Shown one piece after another: positions 1 through 12,196 of a stretch of 64,000 nucleotides of DNA; within the stretch, counting starts at the first letter, position 1; each line of letters begins with the position of its first letter. The stretch spans positions 2,356,001-2,420,000 of the forward strand of contig JAPNXP010000007.1 in assembly GCA_028753945.1 (NCBI GenBank), given 5' to 3'. The DNA comes from Hexactinellida sp. DTS-2022. Taxonomy: Eukaryota > Porifera > Hexactinellida. The notes under the pieces were generated by a model, which saw only the letters and a program-made list of their open reading frames with translations, made no database searches and was not told where the DNA came from. A program made the translations under genes and the position numbers.

Positions 1-29
1 ATATAATTTTTTGAACAATGGTGTGAGTT

Positions 30-251
30 GATCAATTGCGAACCCAAAGTGAGAAACAATCAATATGATGGAAATCATAGCATATTAGAGGTTGCCAATT
101 GATTAACAATATAGTTTATGTTGTTGATTAATTGTAAACTATGTAGTTGATCAATTGTAAACATTTGTTGATCAAATGCAAAGGTTAGTTGATCAATAGC
201 AAACCATCGAAATTTGACCAATTGCTAAACTCATTTGTTGATCAATTGCAA
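30..251. repeat. Degenerate minisatellite, TTGATCAATTGCAAAC-type unit
   Basis: The motif GTTGATCAATTGCAAAC and variants recur at uneven spacing across this stretch (near 32, 140, 163, 190 and 236). The same core appears in much denser form inside the element at 19286-19969, so this is probably a decayed copy or a fragment of that family. The motif is close to palindromic around TTGATCAA. No coding potential. Confidence 0.6.
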
Positions 252-626
252 GCTCCTCTTAAATTATATCTTATGTGGTTACCAAGTTTGTAAGTTATAT
301 AGTAATTTTTATCCACTGATGCCGAGTTCTACTGTACTTATAGGAATTTAGCCACATAATTACCAGCCAAGGAAATATCTAATTTTTAATGAACCACAAT
401 TCCTGGAATTACATATTTATCTAATTTAGCTTTTTCCCAATTGTTAATTAGAGTTAGCACTTAATTAATTATATATTACATATCCTAATCTATTTCCTCT
501 TTTGCTACGCATTTTAATGCACTAACGTTAATTAATTCAAAGACAGCTTTTAATATAATAATACCGGCTAGATCCTCAGCCCCCAATTGCCGCACTGGTT
601 GCGATGGCGACGAACCAATTCCAATC
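252..626. other. AT-rich, nothing recognised
   Basis: No open frame, repeat boundary or inverted repeat that I can support. Confidence 0.5.
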
Positions 627-1285
627 TTTAAAATCCAAATTGCAGGCTGTGCCGACGCATTTCCCTTTGTAGGAACTATATCTTGGTGTTTGGGTAACTA
701 GTAGTCCCTCCAAAGGAAAATACTTTCGGCACAGGCTGCAATTTTGGGATTTTTTCGCCATGTCATGAGCGCCACATGGTGTTTAGACTAATTTTCCAAG
801 TTGTTGCGGGAGAAAAGAACGATTGATGAATTTGAAGTTTGTTTCTATCATAAACCATCTTGAGTTTAATGCCATATGTATTGATAATAAATTATAATAT
901 AATGTTAATTAATTAAGCAATGTTATCCACGGTGATTTGAGTTGAGTCAACAAATTCCTTATATCATTATATTTTATTTAATCCATTGTATAGTAATACT
1001 ACAATTAAATAGAAGCCAGCTGGAATTTATTTGTTAAATCAATATAATTATCGCAAGTTGAATCATTAGAGTAAGATTTAACAAGTTAAATCAATATAAT
1101 TATTACAAATTGAAACAATAGAATTTGATTTAACACGTTCAATTGAACTGAAGTGTTGGTAAACAAAGGGAATTTTTTACCTCCATTTATGGCATGAATT
1201 AAACCCATTATTAAAATTTGTCTTCTCGTATTGAAGCAGATATTTATGGTGAATCCAATGGTAAATAAAAATTGAGGGTATAGTA
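627..1285 (+). repeat. Dispersed repeat, copy 1 (partner at 28045)
   Basis: This ~650-bp stretch is plainly alignable, same orientation, with 28045-28656. It opens with a ~130-bp imperfect hairpin whose arms carry TTGCAGGCTGTGCCGACG and its complement CGGCACAGGCTGCAA. An AT-rich body follows, with shared landmarks such as GCAATGTTATCCACGGTGA and TTTAATCCATTGTATAGTAA. No protein-coding content seen. Probably a non-autonomous element of unknown superfamily; no target duplication recognised. Confidence 0.7.
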
Positions 1286-1677
1286 TAACATTTCTTTAGT
1301 TATGGACCATAAGTTCTCTGAAAGGTGTTAAAAATGTGTCCAAAATTTGTTATCTCAGAAAATTTATTAAGTGGTGATGAGAAGTGGATTTCAGGTCTAC
1401 ATAATCTCTTAAAATTAATTTTTTTTTAAACTTTATAGATTAATTTCCCAATAACTCTCCTTATATCCAACAGACCGACTAACTGGTTAATAAAATCTCT
1501 AACCGTTAACCGATGTCAGCAACGGTTAACCGGTTAGCCGGTTAACCGAATCCAGCCTTGGTTTGATTTTGAAATAAACTGAAAACAAACAGAAATAATT
1601 AGTCCAATCAAACAGATTGCAACCGGATATTCATTTCTTAATTGTTTGATAGCTTATGTTACAAATACAGCTACAAT

Positions 1678-1845
1678 CAGGGCCGGCGGGAGAGGGGCAG
1701 TTGGGGCGGCCTGAGCCGCCCCACTTTTTCAATGATTTATTTGGTACTCTGAAATTTCCCGGGCGTGTTTTTTGACTCTGCAATCCTCACAATTATCATC
1801 ATAATACAAGGCCGCCCCACCTCTCAAGAGCTTCCGCAGGCCCTG
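1678..1845. mobile_element. hAT-like MITE in the P-type remnant
   Basis: Starts CAGGGCCGGCGGG and ends CGCAGGCCCTG, with ctacaat directly repeated on both sides (7 bp in register). GC-rich ends around an AT-rich middle. Taking it out with one target copy leaves the flanking transposase frame reading through as NTATMEDVKLLFKSEQ. Confidence 0.75.
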
Positions 1846-1972
1846 CTACAATGGAAGATGTCAAGTTGCTATTTAAATCAGAACAGTTTGTCTCAGTCAA
1901 ACCAGCTCACAAGCTGACTTCTAAATCTTACTGGGCAACAAAACTTGAACATCAGAATGTACATTTGGGTCC

Positions 1973-2184
1973 GTCTGTGGAAAATTGGTCCCTCTGAGGT
2001 TAGTCTTTATTTAGTTACCGTATTTACTAGAAGTAGCCTAGGCGATATTTCGCCATATTGGGACCAAATCTTATTATGAATAAGCCTATCACTTGAAAAT
2101 TGGATCCGAAAAATTGCCGGGACAATTGGACTAGGACCAGTTTTTATGGAATATTGGTCTCCCGGACCAATTTTCCAATGACAG
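1973..2184. mobile_element. Possible short inverted-repeat element
   Basis: GTCTGTGGAAAATTGGTCC on the left faces GGACCAATTTTCCAATGACAG on the right. It lies where similarity to the P-type transposase is lost. No clear target duplication, so the boundaries are approximate. Confidence 0.4.
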
Positions 2185-2208
2185 AACTATAAATACTATA
2201 ATAATATA

Positions 2209-2394
2209 CAGTGGAGCCTCCCATAACGGACACTCCAAATAGCGGACAGCCTCTAAATTTCGGACAACCCTCGTAGCAAGGATTTATTTATTTAGCATAT
2301 ATCTAATAGAAAAACAACCTCTAAATAGCGAACAACCTCTAAATAACAACAACGGTTCCGGTCCCAAGATGTCCGTTGTTCAGAGGCTCTACTG
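2209..2394. mobile_element. pogo/Tigger-like MITE
   Basis: Ends CAGTGGAGCCTC / GAGGCTCTACTG, flanked by TA on both sides. The interior repeats TCTAAATAGCGGACAACC-like motifs. Typical of Tc1/mariner-superfamily pogo derivatives; no transposase. Confidence 0.75.
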
Positions 2395-3333
2395 TAATAC
2401 TAATTGAATGCATCCTACAGTTAATTAATTATGGGAAACTTTAGATCATTTACTAAATATCAAAAGTGACAAGATTAGTAAACAAGTATAATGGTAAGTC
2501 TGCGGCACCCCTAAAGGAAGCGAACGGTGCCGAGGCACCCTGGTTGGGAACCACTCGACTAAAAGTTTTTAATCCTTTACGCATTGCTGATTGGCTCGAA
2601 GTTGCAAAGAAATACCCGTAAAATATGGAAAATTCCACAAACCTTCCCTAGTTTCCACCATACCTCCATGTGTCTCCCTGATTTTCAATTATTTAACAAA
2701 TAGCTGTGGTTTTAAATACGTTCTCAGTTCATTTTTGCAGAATTATTCACTGAGTACCATTTCGGGCTATACAGAAAATTATCAGGAGCACAATATGAAG
2801 TAACTGCATGTCAAGTTTACGAAAGTCAATGACGGTTGAAAATTTCTAGTATCCTCAAACTTTTTTATAAACAAACTACAATCACAGTGTATCATTAAAA
2901 ACATTCATTGATACCTTCTCATCCACATTCAAAGACGACGAAGAGATATTAATTTGAAAATATTCATTCCTATTCTTGAAGAAGAGATAACAGAACCACC
3001 TCTCTCCACTATTTAGTATCTGGCATTTATAGGATGATATGCAATTCATTCTTTATTTAAGAAATTAAAGAAAAAATCCTTGATTGCTTGATAATTCTAA
3101 CAGAGGACAAAGTTATTGACTTCGTTGATTATCAATCTGCTTATACACTTATTGAAATCATAGATCGTGGATCCTTGAAATGGCTTCGATTGAATCTAAC
3201 CCAGAATTATTCGATGATCACAAAGTACGTACGTATATTAGTTAGGCGGACACTTTTCATATTGAGGCAGAACATGATGAAATATGTCGCGCACATTGTT
3301 CAAGCTGGAAAAATTCCGTTGGAATATACTTAA

Positions 3334-4160
3334 GAAACATATTCTCAATACATGTAATTTATTGTTTCTAATACAGTTAGGTGGTTCAATGAATGTCAAA
3401 AACCTCCCAAATTAACAAATTTCGGAATTTAAGCTCATTTATTTTATTCTTAATGCCAATTTTGCAAAGTACAAATTCAATTGTATTATTCATTGATAAA
3501 TAAAGAGTATAAGCTAATTAATTCATTGTGATAATACTCACTAAAGTATTAAATACTAATAAACTAATACACGTATAAGCTTAGTCAAATCTCCACATGA
3601 CTTAATCTAGAAAATTCATTCTAACCGTGTTTCGACCAAATCATGGTTTGAATGAATTGGAATCATTTCAATTCATTTTCCACTGTTAACATTCAAAAAA
3701 ATGAGTTTTTTGCCAACTTAAAATGAGTTGATACAGCCCTGCTCCGGTCAAGTGCCCATAAAAATAGGTTCAAAATTAGTCAATCATCTTTTAATTGGTG
3801 TATTCTGGTTCGGATAAATTACCGATAATTAAATGTATCACATTATTATATTTGGAAGATATTTTCCATAGCAACCCTGGAATGTATCAGGAATGGGTAA
3901 AAGTCATCATAATGTGTCCTACCCATCAAGTAACCCCTCTTTCGATTCCATTCAGCATCCTGCAAATAATATAACATACCAACCTTCTCAAACATGATTT
4001 ATAATATTATTAGATATTTAGCGTGATTACCATAAATCTTTCCAATTGATAATGTGGAATATCATATTATCGGAAATTTTACTCCGAACAAGAATTCAAC
4101 AACAAAAAGACGACATGACTAAATTTGAACAAGTTTTTATAGTGGAAAATTGCGGGTAAC
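3334..4160. other. No recognised feature
   Basis: AT-rich sequence without a supported frame or repeat boundary. Confidence 0.5.
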
Positions 4161-4761
4161 CAGGGAATGAAAGGTTCACGAACGAACTTATTGAACTTGA
4201 ACTGAACGAACAGAACGCAGAATTTTAATGGATTCACGGTGAACGAACTGAACGAACGCCAACGGTTTCCGAACGGCAATTGAACGAACTGAACGAACTG
4301 AATTGAACGGATTGAACGGATTGAACGAACTGAACTGAACGAACTAAACAGAATAAAGATAAATTATAAATATGGATCCAATAAATATGATAGGTGACTG
4401 CAAAAGTGCTAATTCCGGACATCCCTAGTGGACTCGTGTCTCTTAGCTTTGATTCTAGCTTCTTAACCTACTTCAATTTTAGCTTGGAGGTTAGAACAGT
4501 CTATCATAAACCGAATAGTTCGACATTCTAACTGTACACTGAACGAACTGAACTAAACGAATTGAACGGATTGAACGAACTGAACGAACTTAATTGAACG
4601 GAATGAACGGATTGAACGAACGCGGGTTAGCCCGTGAACGAACTGAACGAACGCTGGTGGAGCTGAAGTTAGGAGGTGAACTTGAACGAACTGAACGTGC
4701 GTAAATTTGAGATGAACTGAATTGCGTCTATTCAGTCCGTTCGTGAACCTTTCATTCCCTG
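4161..4761. mobile_element. CAGGG-ended foldback element filled with GAACGAACT repeats
   Basis: Both ends read inward as CAGGGAATGAAAGGTTCACG (at least 24 bp identical). The 8-bp sequence cgggtaac lies directly outside each end (4153-4160 and 4762-4769), a hAT-style duplication. The interior has two arrays of the pentamer/decamer GAACGAACTGAAC, around 4170-4350 and 4540-4700, separated by ~190 bp of ordinary sequence. No transposase. Open frames across it are by-products of the simple repeat. Confidence 0.85.
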
Positions 4762-4769
4762 CGGGTAAC

Positions 4770-7700
4770 ACTATAGGAACGGTGGTAAATTTCGCGAGCT
4801 TTCATGTACGATATATGCAGTGTTTCAATTTACTCAATTTCCAAAATATTTGCATTACATCAATGTAGATATGTACAATTTTTGTGATTTTTTCAAAATT
4901 TAGACATTCTGTTTAAACTTTAAGGCTATGCTGGACTATTAGTAATGACTTCTTGTTTATCAAAACAATTTTACGAAATTTGCTCGTTTTCATGCTCTGA
5001 AAAATAAATCCGACGAGTATCCTAAGCATTGACGGATTTCTTCGAGATTTGGATTTTTCACTTAGTCTTCCAAGCGATGATGGTTGAGAGTAGAAGTTTG
5101 CAGCATAATCCAATATAATTAATAACAACCCGAAATCTCGAATAGTCATGAGTCATGACTCATGGGAATCCGCGCCATCCCGAATCTCAAGGTTCTGTTG
5201 AGAGGACAATCCAAGACATTAAGTACCACTTTATTTCCCTTATGTTTTGCTGCAATTCATTGGCAGGTCATGTATGTCAGGTGCAGTACAAAGTTATTAC
5301 TGTCTTTCATAGACACGTGTGATGACACCATTTCAAGCGAATGTATAACAAAGGTTTCCTGATTATTTCTCAGAACTAGTCATTCCAAAGGAAATATATA
5401 AAGTCATTATTTCGAAACAAAAACTGTAGCAAGTAGTAAATGAGATCAATTGACTTAAACCTGATACCCCATTTTGTCTAGACTTTATAAAATCATCAAT
5501 TAATATATATTCAATAATGTAGTCAATATCTCTCTCCAAAGTATAGTATAAAAATAAATCAATTAGATTCAATGTTATTACCATTTAAATTGATTCCTAA
5601 TTGTCTAGCGGAATTATAGCTTTATACATACTAGGTGGAAATTTAATTCAATTGAACTGTTATTATATTCATTCGAATTCTGATATATTAACAATTTGAT
5701 AGTTTATGTGACGATCAATGGCGAAGAACGAGAAGAAAAGAAGGTCAGGGGTCTGAAAAATATTGCAACCTAGATGCCCTGAAACCCATTCCAGCACTCT
5801 CGTAATAAATATTCAGTAAAAAGATGTAATAAATCGATCGCATGGGGTAATATGTATTTACGTTAATGATACGAATTAAAGTTGCAATAGTACTGGTAGA
5901 AAATCGACAACATAGATTCCAAAGATTTTGTTAATTTTTTTCTAAACAACTAGAAATATTAAAAATGACACCCTCATTTATTAATTTTGAATATTTTGAT
6001 ATGGGTCAAGAATAATCAAATATTGATCACTCAATATTTTATGCTAATTATTAATACTTTAAATCACAAGATTGTTTAATTTATAACAATAGTATGCAAT
6101 TTATAGTCATTTCAGAGTAGTTTAAACAGCCGTTAAAAAGTTAGCGACGAATTTTGTGTCTGCATTTAAATTTTCTTTTGCTCAAATAATTATGACTGGT
6201 TATACGTTAGTGTATAAGTTTTGAATAACCACGAATCAAGTAAATTAAATAAAGCAACGAACGCTAACAATAGAAATTTGTAGTTTTTAGAAATTGAATT
6301 TTCCAATTTCACGCTTAATCTTGAGACTTTGTGTAAGCATGATATATTTAGCCAGGCAAATGATATTTTTTTTCTAAATCTTTCAATATTGTGGAATTGA
6401 ATGCATGCATTTAATCTATCAGTCAGCGATGTCAAAATTTGGCAGATTACCTACCCATGGTTCCATACTGTGCCACATTGCAATAAATTATTTTAATACA
6501 ACAGCGATTGAAAATATTTCAAATTGTTAATCTGAGTTAATCATAGTGCCAGTGATTTGAATTCTGCCCAAACCACAGTACTAAGCAGAGTCATTATTTG
6601 AAATCCTTGTTTCAGAGAGGTAGGTTCCTCCATAATATAATGGTATAAATCATTTTAATTTGATGGACGAAAGTTACTCTAATTATTGACAGAATGAACT
6701 CGCTGGTGTAACCATGATAAATTGAGATTAGTGTTTTTAACAGCATAGTGTAATAAGTATATAATAGGTGCACTGAATATTTCAAGTCAATAGGACAAAT
6801 TACTAACATTTTAAAGGCCATTGAATATCCAATAAATCATACGTCCCCATGGTAGTCAATTAAAATAATAAAATGGATTTGAAAATATCCTGGCATATAT
6901 AGATGGATGAAAATGTTCAGTGAGTGTCTAATAGCTTACATATTATTATAGGGAAAACCTGAATTTACCACTTTGATAAAACAAAATATCAAAAAACAGC
7001 CCTTTGACGTTAAGAATGTTAAGAAATTGACGGAAAAAACTGGGGGAAAAATTATCTGCATCGTCACCCCTATGTGAGGTCCCTTGATGAAATAGACTAG
7101 ATAATTTGGATATATTAGCGGGGTTGCTATGCATATTAGCCCAGTTTAAAATTTCAATTGATTCTGAGCATTACTCACCGTTTGAGAGCCAACATCCTTT
7201 CAAATCGATACTTTCAGCATTTGACCTTCAACGATGATGACGGAATCTCAGCCAGACTAAACAAAATCTACTTGTGTGAACTAAACAAATCAATTCCAAA
7301 AGGAGCAATCAAAGTAATATATGCACCCTACTATACGAAGTGAATACAGTCAATCTCCTTATAACAATCAGCAAGTGTAAATAAGTTAGGCTACTATACA
7401 AATACTTTGGGAAATTCTGAAAAAATCCTAATTTATTAGGCACCCATACCCAAAGTGGATGTCCGATTGACTTGAAGCTTTCAGAGGATTTCGATCCACT
7501 ATGCTAGGATAAGAAACTGCATTCATGAAATGTTTATAGATTTTATTTACTCAAGAGGAGTCAAAAGAACAGAGAGTGCCCTAGAGTTGTTCCTGTCTTA
7601 TATTCAGCCATGAACAATAAAAATCAAATAATGGACAAATCGAAGTGTTTCGATATTTTGTCTATTACAATTAGTTTTGAACTATAAACGTTAAATATGT

Positions 7701-9318
7701 TGTTTTAGCTGGATTCAAACGTAATGGACTGGAAGTGTATTTAAAAAATTTCTATTAAAGGTATTATTTATGACCCATGAAAATTTAAACTTTATTTAAC
7801 TTTATGTATTGCTTTCAAAATAAATTATGTGTTTGGAATAAATTTTACGGGATTTTGCTATCAATAATTGTGAACTGAAACTATACAATAATTTTGAATA
7901 ATTTGTCTTGTCACATTCCTAACACATGTTCTGTTTCGAGTACAAGACAAATTACAGAGGCCATGATGCTAGTGGCAGTGTTTTTATATATTCTAAAGGT
8001 CCACCTAAAATAGCCTACGTTTGGATTAGACTTCTCCATAGAGAAAAAAAATAAGATCTGCATATTTTAAAACTTTAATCTGCATTTGCCACTTAGAAGA
8101 AGATGACCTAATAATACTCGTATTAATTTACAAACAAATGGGGCTTACAGTAAAGACAACTTGAAAGACCTACCTATCGTTTTAATGCAGTACTTTCATT
8201 TTCCAAGATTGCCAATTCATTTCAACTCAACTACAGATAGTATTAACCGGAGACTACCCAATAGTTACACGTTGTAACCGGTCGAAAACCAGTTGAAAAA
8301 TTGTTCAAATTTCGTGAAAACTCGGATTTAGACATTATTTTGTATTCTCTCACGATTTCATTCAAAAAATCAATATGTTCATAATTTTTGATATTGACGT
8401 AGCATAAAGGTGAACTGTTCCAGTTGCCTGACACTTTATTTTGGATATAAGAAATGTAAAAAATTCACCGTGGAAATAACCATTGCAAGATAATAATCTA
8501 CAATGTCTTCATAATACCTATTTTGCATATTTGGTGGAGCAAATATAGAGTAGTGATGGATATATTTTGTATATATTCGTCATCCATCGTTCATAAAAAA
8601 CAGATTTTCGATTATCAAAAAGAAGTAAATTTCGTTTTCTGAAACAGAATTGTTAAAATTTTCAGATCAAAGAACTGTCAATATAGTCGAATATGGTCAA
8701 TTTTGAAACCAATGATAACATACAGTATACGTATGTTTAGGTGGTTATATCGATTTTAAGAGAAAGTGTGTGTCATCACTTTTTGTCAAAATCCTAGAAT
8801 TTTTGTATAAAAATTGTTGCATGATCATACATTATTGTGCTCTTTTTTGATTTCAAATTACTCGGTTTTATATATTAAATACGAAGAACTGTAGTGTTTT
8901 CTATTTTCCTGTAAAGGGTATAGCAGAGAGTCATGATGAGGAAATTTTTTATTAACAGCCTCAAAGAAAGTATAATCGAAGAGCAACGAGAAATAGCGCA
9001 ATATGCTTGGATTCTCTTGATGATATCAGACAAAAACTATCCCTGACAATTAAATACAATAGGGCAATTTTGTATTTTTCATGAAATACACCACATCTCA
9101 TCAAGCCTCTATTTTCTACTACGAGCAATAAAGATTTAATCGTTTCAGCGATTAGTTGCGAACAGCACGTACATTTAGTTGCCTATTAACAAATCACTAC
9201 CTAAGACGAATAGGTTAACTTCTTAATATATTCAAGATTTCAAGCAGAATTTGGATGTGTTTGAAATTCACGCTGTTCTCAAAACATCAAAGAATCATCA
9301 GAGATTTTACGATCAGAA
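4770..9318. other. Long AT-rich stretch without recognised genes
   Basis: Only short uncorrelated open frames. No domain, tRNA-like structure or clear element ends were recognised on either strand. Confidence 0.5.
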
Positions 9319-9385
9319 ATTTCTACCCATTGATGAAATTTTTTTTCATCAATGGGTAGAAATGTTCACTACCCATTGATGAAAT
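9319..9385. repeat. Short hairpin plus a third copy of its arm
   Basis: TTTCTACCCATTGATGAAA is followed after ~6 nt by its complement, then a direct copy TACCCATTGATGAAAT at ~9371. No larger element recognised. Confidence 0.7.
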
Positions 9386-9861
9386 TTTGAAGAACCACAT
9401 TATACATCTAATTTAGCGAGTTTATCTTCCCAATTTGTCACCTCTAAAACTTTCGTATTCCCGAAAACAAACGGAGGTATACGTGCTTGCACAGGTTAGA
9501 TTGTATTCCTTAATTTTAAATTAAAAGATTTAAATAATTTTGTGGTAATTTTCGACTATTACCTTATAACTTAGAAGCAAATTAATTTCAACTGCCTGCT
9601 ACAAGTTGCTTCATTCAATCGACAGTATCATTCTCGATAACAAGATCACTTCGTCTATTTTCTTCGTATATTGGATAGAAGAATTATATTCCATTACCGT
9701 ATTTCCCCGAATAAGCGCCCCGGCGCTTATTGTTTTCGTGGGCCAAAATTATCCTAAAAATTTTGTGAAAAATCCAGAATATAATATTTAGGTGGGTTAT
9801 AATGGTTTCCACCAACAGTTTACCTACTGAAGTTGCCAAAATAAATGGAATTACAATACAG

Positions 9862-12101
9862 CAGCGGTTCTCAAACTGGGGGCGCGACCCTTAGGGGGCG
9901 CGCGAAGATTTCTAAGGGGGGGCGCGAAACTTTCTGGCGAACACAATATAAATTTTGTGGACTGTTAATTCGATAAATAACAATGTATATACAAGTAATA
10001 ATTATTAATTTTTATTTTTATTAACTAATATACTACAGAGATCAAATTAATTGTTATTATTTCAACTTAAATTGAATTCTAGAACTAAATAGATTATTGC
10101 TTTTGATGAATTGGTATTTGGTGATGGACAAGTTCATTCTAGTACGAAAATAAAAGAATTATCTGATACTTCGTCAACAGTTGAGCTGTCCTCAAATGTG
10201 CCCAAGGTAAGCGGAGAAGATATATTGACGATTATATTTCATTTGGTTTCACTAGTATCGACCTCAGTGTGTCATTTGTTCTGAAATATTAGCTGCAGAT
10301 AGCATGAAACCATGTAAACTTCAACGACATTTGTCAACAAAGCATGGAAATATAGTAGATAATTCTCACGACTTTTAAAAAAATTAACTGAACTTTTTCG
10401 TAGTCAAAAAGAACAACTTCATAAACTCGCTTCAGTTCCTGAAAAATCCCTCTTGGCTTCATACCATGTTGATTATAGAGTAGCTCGATGTAAGAAACCT
10501 CACAATATAGCTGAAAAGTTAATCCTTCCTGCAGCTTTAGATATCAAAACTACAATGCTTGGTGGTGAATATGCTCGAAAAGTTCAAATATTCCTGTTTC
10601 AAATGACACAATTGCTAGACGAGTAAATGTTCTGTCTGAAGATTTGGAACTACAGCTAATTGACAAACTTCGGGATAATCACTTTGCTCTTCAGGTTGAT
10701 GAAGCGAGTGATAGCAGTAAAGATTGTCATTTGATTGCGTATGTTCGCTATGTGCATGGAAAAGAAGTATATGAAGACTTGCTGTTTTGTAAACCAATAT
10801 TGAAAAGAGCCACTGCAAGGGAACTTTTCAATATCATTGATAACTATATTCAGAAATTCGAATTGCGTTGGAATAACTGTGTTGGAACATGTACAGACGG
10901 GGCAAGCAATTCATCAAGGTCTTCAACCATTGATAAAAAGAGAAGCACCAGAAGATATTTGGACGCATTGTATAATACATCGAGAAGCTCTAGCTTCCAA
11001 AGAATTAAGTATTGAAATTAATGAAGTGTTACAATTCGTTATTAAATGTGTGAATTATATAAAAACAAGGCCAGTCGAAGCCAGATTATTCTCAATTTTA
11101 TGTGATGAAATGGGCGCCGAGAATAAAACATTACTCTTTTATTGTGAATCCAGATGGCTATCGAGAGGGAAAGTATAACACGCGTATTTAAACTTAGAAA
11201 AGAATTTCATGTTTTCTTGGTAGAAGAAAAGTATAATGGTGCTGAGTATTTTTCAGATGAAATATTCTTGTTAAAGTGGCTAACCTTTCTGATATCTTTG
11301 AAAAGTTAAATGAACTCAACATTAGCATACAAGGCAAATTTACAGATATTTTTGAACTCTCAAGCAAAATTAAAGCATTTCAGAGGAAAATAGAACTATG
11401 GGACAGAATTTAGAGCAAGAAAATGTTGATATGTTTCCAAATCTTAGAGAATTTATTGAAACAAATTGTCCAGTTGAAAAGCTTTGTATACAAACCAGTA
11501 TTCGAAATCATCTTGCATCGCTAAAAACACAATTTCTTAAGTATTTTTTAGACTTTGGATTAGAAAGATACATATAGGTATTTCACCCATTCAATACCCC
11601 AATCCCTGAAGATTTTCAAGTACATGAGCAAGAAAATACATTGATCATACTTCAGACATGACATTACAACTAGAATTTCACACCAAATAATTATTTGAAT
11701 TTTGATCTGGTGTAATGAAAGAATATCCACTAAATGCAAAAAGGCTATGCTAATACTTCTCCCTTTTGCGAGTTCTTACTCATGTGAAATTGGGTTCCCG
11801 GCGGCAGCTACTTTGAAAACAAAGTATCGATCAAGGCTAAATTTTGAAAGTGACCTGAGGGTAGCAGTTTCAGATCTAAATCCACGATTTGATAAGCTTT
11901 GAAGTAAAAGCAAGCTCACCCAAGTCATTGAAAACTTGTTAGAAAATTACTATTGTCTATTCTAAAGAGATTTAATTTACAAACGTATATTAGATTTTTT
12001 GCTATATCACATAGTTGAAATGGGAATTTTGAGGTAAGGGGGGGCGTGAGATTTTTTAAAACTCTAAAGGGGGGGCGGTTGTAAAAGTTTGAGAAACGCT
12101 G
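9862..12101 (+). mobile_element. hAT transposon, ZBED5-like, decayed
   Basis: Begins CAGCGGTTCTCAAACT and ends AGTTTGAGAAACGCTG, the classic hAT-Charlie type of end. Flanked by caatacag (9854-9861) and cattacag (12102-12109), an 8-bp duplication with one difference. Runs of G/C just inside both ends are typical of this group. It holds one broken transposase gene on the plus strand and sits inside a MITE. Confidence 0.9.
10205..11902 (+). pseudogene. hAT transposase (ZBED5/SCAND3-like), broken
   Basis: hAT transposases cut and paste DNA through an RNase H-like DDE fold, using a BED zinc finger to bind the ends. Seen in order: a BED-like stretch near 10205-10350 ending HLSTKHGN; the first catalytic region near 10645-10730 (HFALQVDEASD); CVGTCTDGASN near 10880-10905; a stretch near 10945-11170 with WTHCIIHREALASKELS and SRWLSRGKV; and the C-terminal dimerisation domain at 11702-11902 (CEIGFPAAATLKTKYRSRL). 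Pieces lie in different frames with stops between them, so the gene is dead. Family matches of this kind usually have ~600-700 aa, which fits the span. Confidence 0.88.
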
Positions 12102-12196
12102 CATTACAGTGATCCACTAATGTGCAAAGATTTTATCATACCAATGTCATTTTTATTGACCCGGCGCTTATTCGGGGAAATACGGCATACTCAAAA

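Larger units (their letters stand above)
1600..3333 (+). pseudogene. Degenerate P-type (THAP9-like) transposase remnant
   Basis: Translated pieces match, in order, the intact P-type transposase at 32458-35376. Around 1850-1985, KSEQFVSVKPAHKLTSK matches KFEQFSNAKTAHKLTSQ. Around 2695-2880, CGFKYVLSSFLQNYSLS and a following HFGLYR-like stretch match the catalytic-Glu region. Around 3000-3180, an AFIGGYA-like piece and IEIIDRGSLKW match the C-terminal domain. The THAP domain and N-terminal half are not found. Stops and frame changes are frequent. Three short elements lie within it (1678, 1973 and 2209), which makes it one of the older pieces here. It is closer to the 32-kb family than to nothing, but its own subfamily is uncertain. 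Confidence 0.8.
9697..12185. mobile_element. MITE split by a hAT insertion
   Basis: CCGTATTTCCCCGAATAAGC at 9697 is matched by its exact complement ending at 12185 (23 bp perfect TIRs). Removing the internal hAT element (9862-12101) leaves ~240 bp, a normal MITE size. The superfamily and target duplication are unclear. Confidence 0.75.

Noticed and set aside
4234-4771. Open frames reading SVQFVQSVQ-type repeats
   Set aside because: They are translations of the GAACGAACT simple repeat inside a foldback element.
5162-8434. Short open frames of 60-81 codons between 5.1 and 8.4 kb as small genes
   Set aside because: Typical length for chance frames in AT-rich DNA, low-complexity composition, no conserved motif, and no splice or promoter context.
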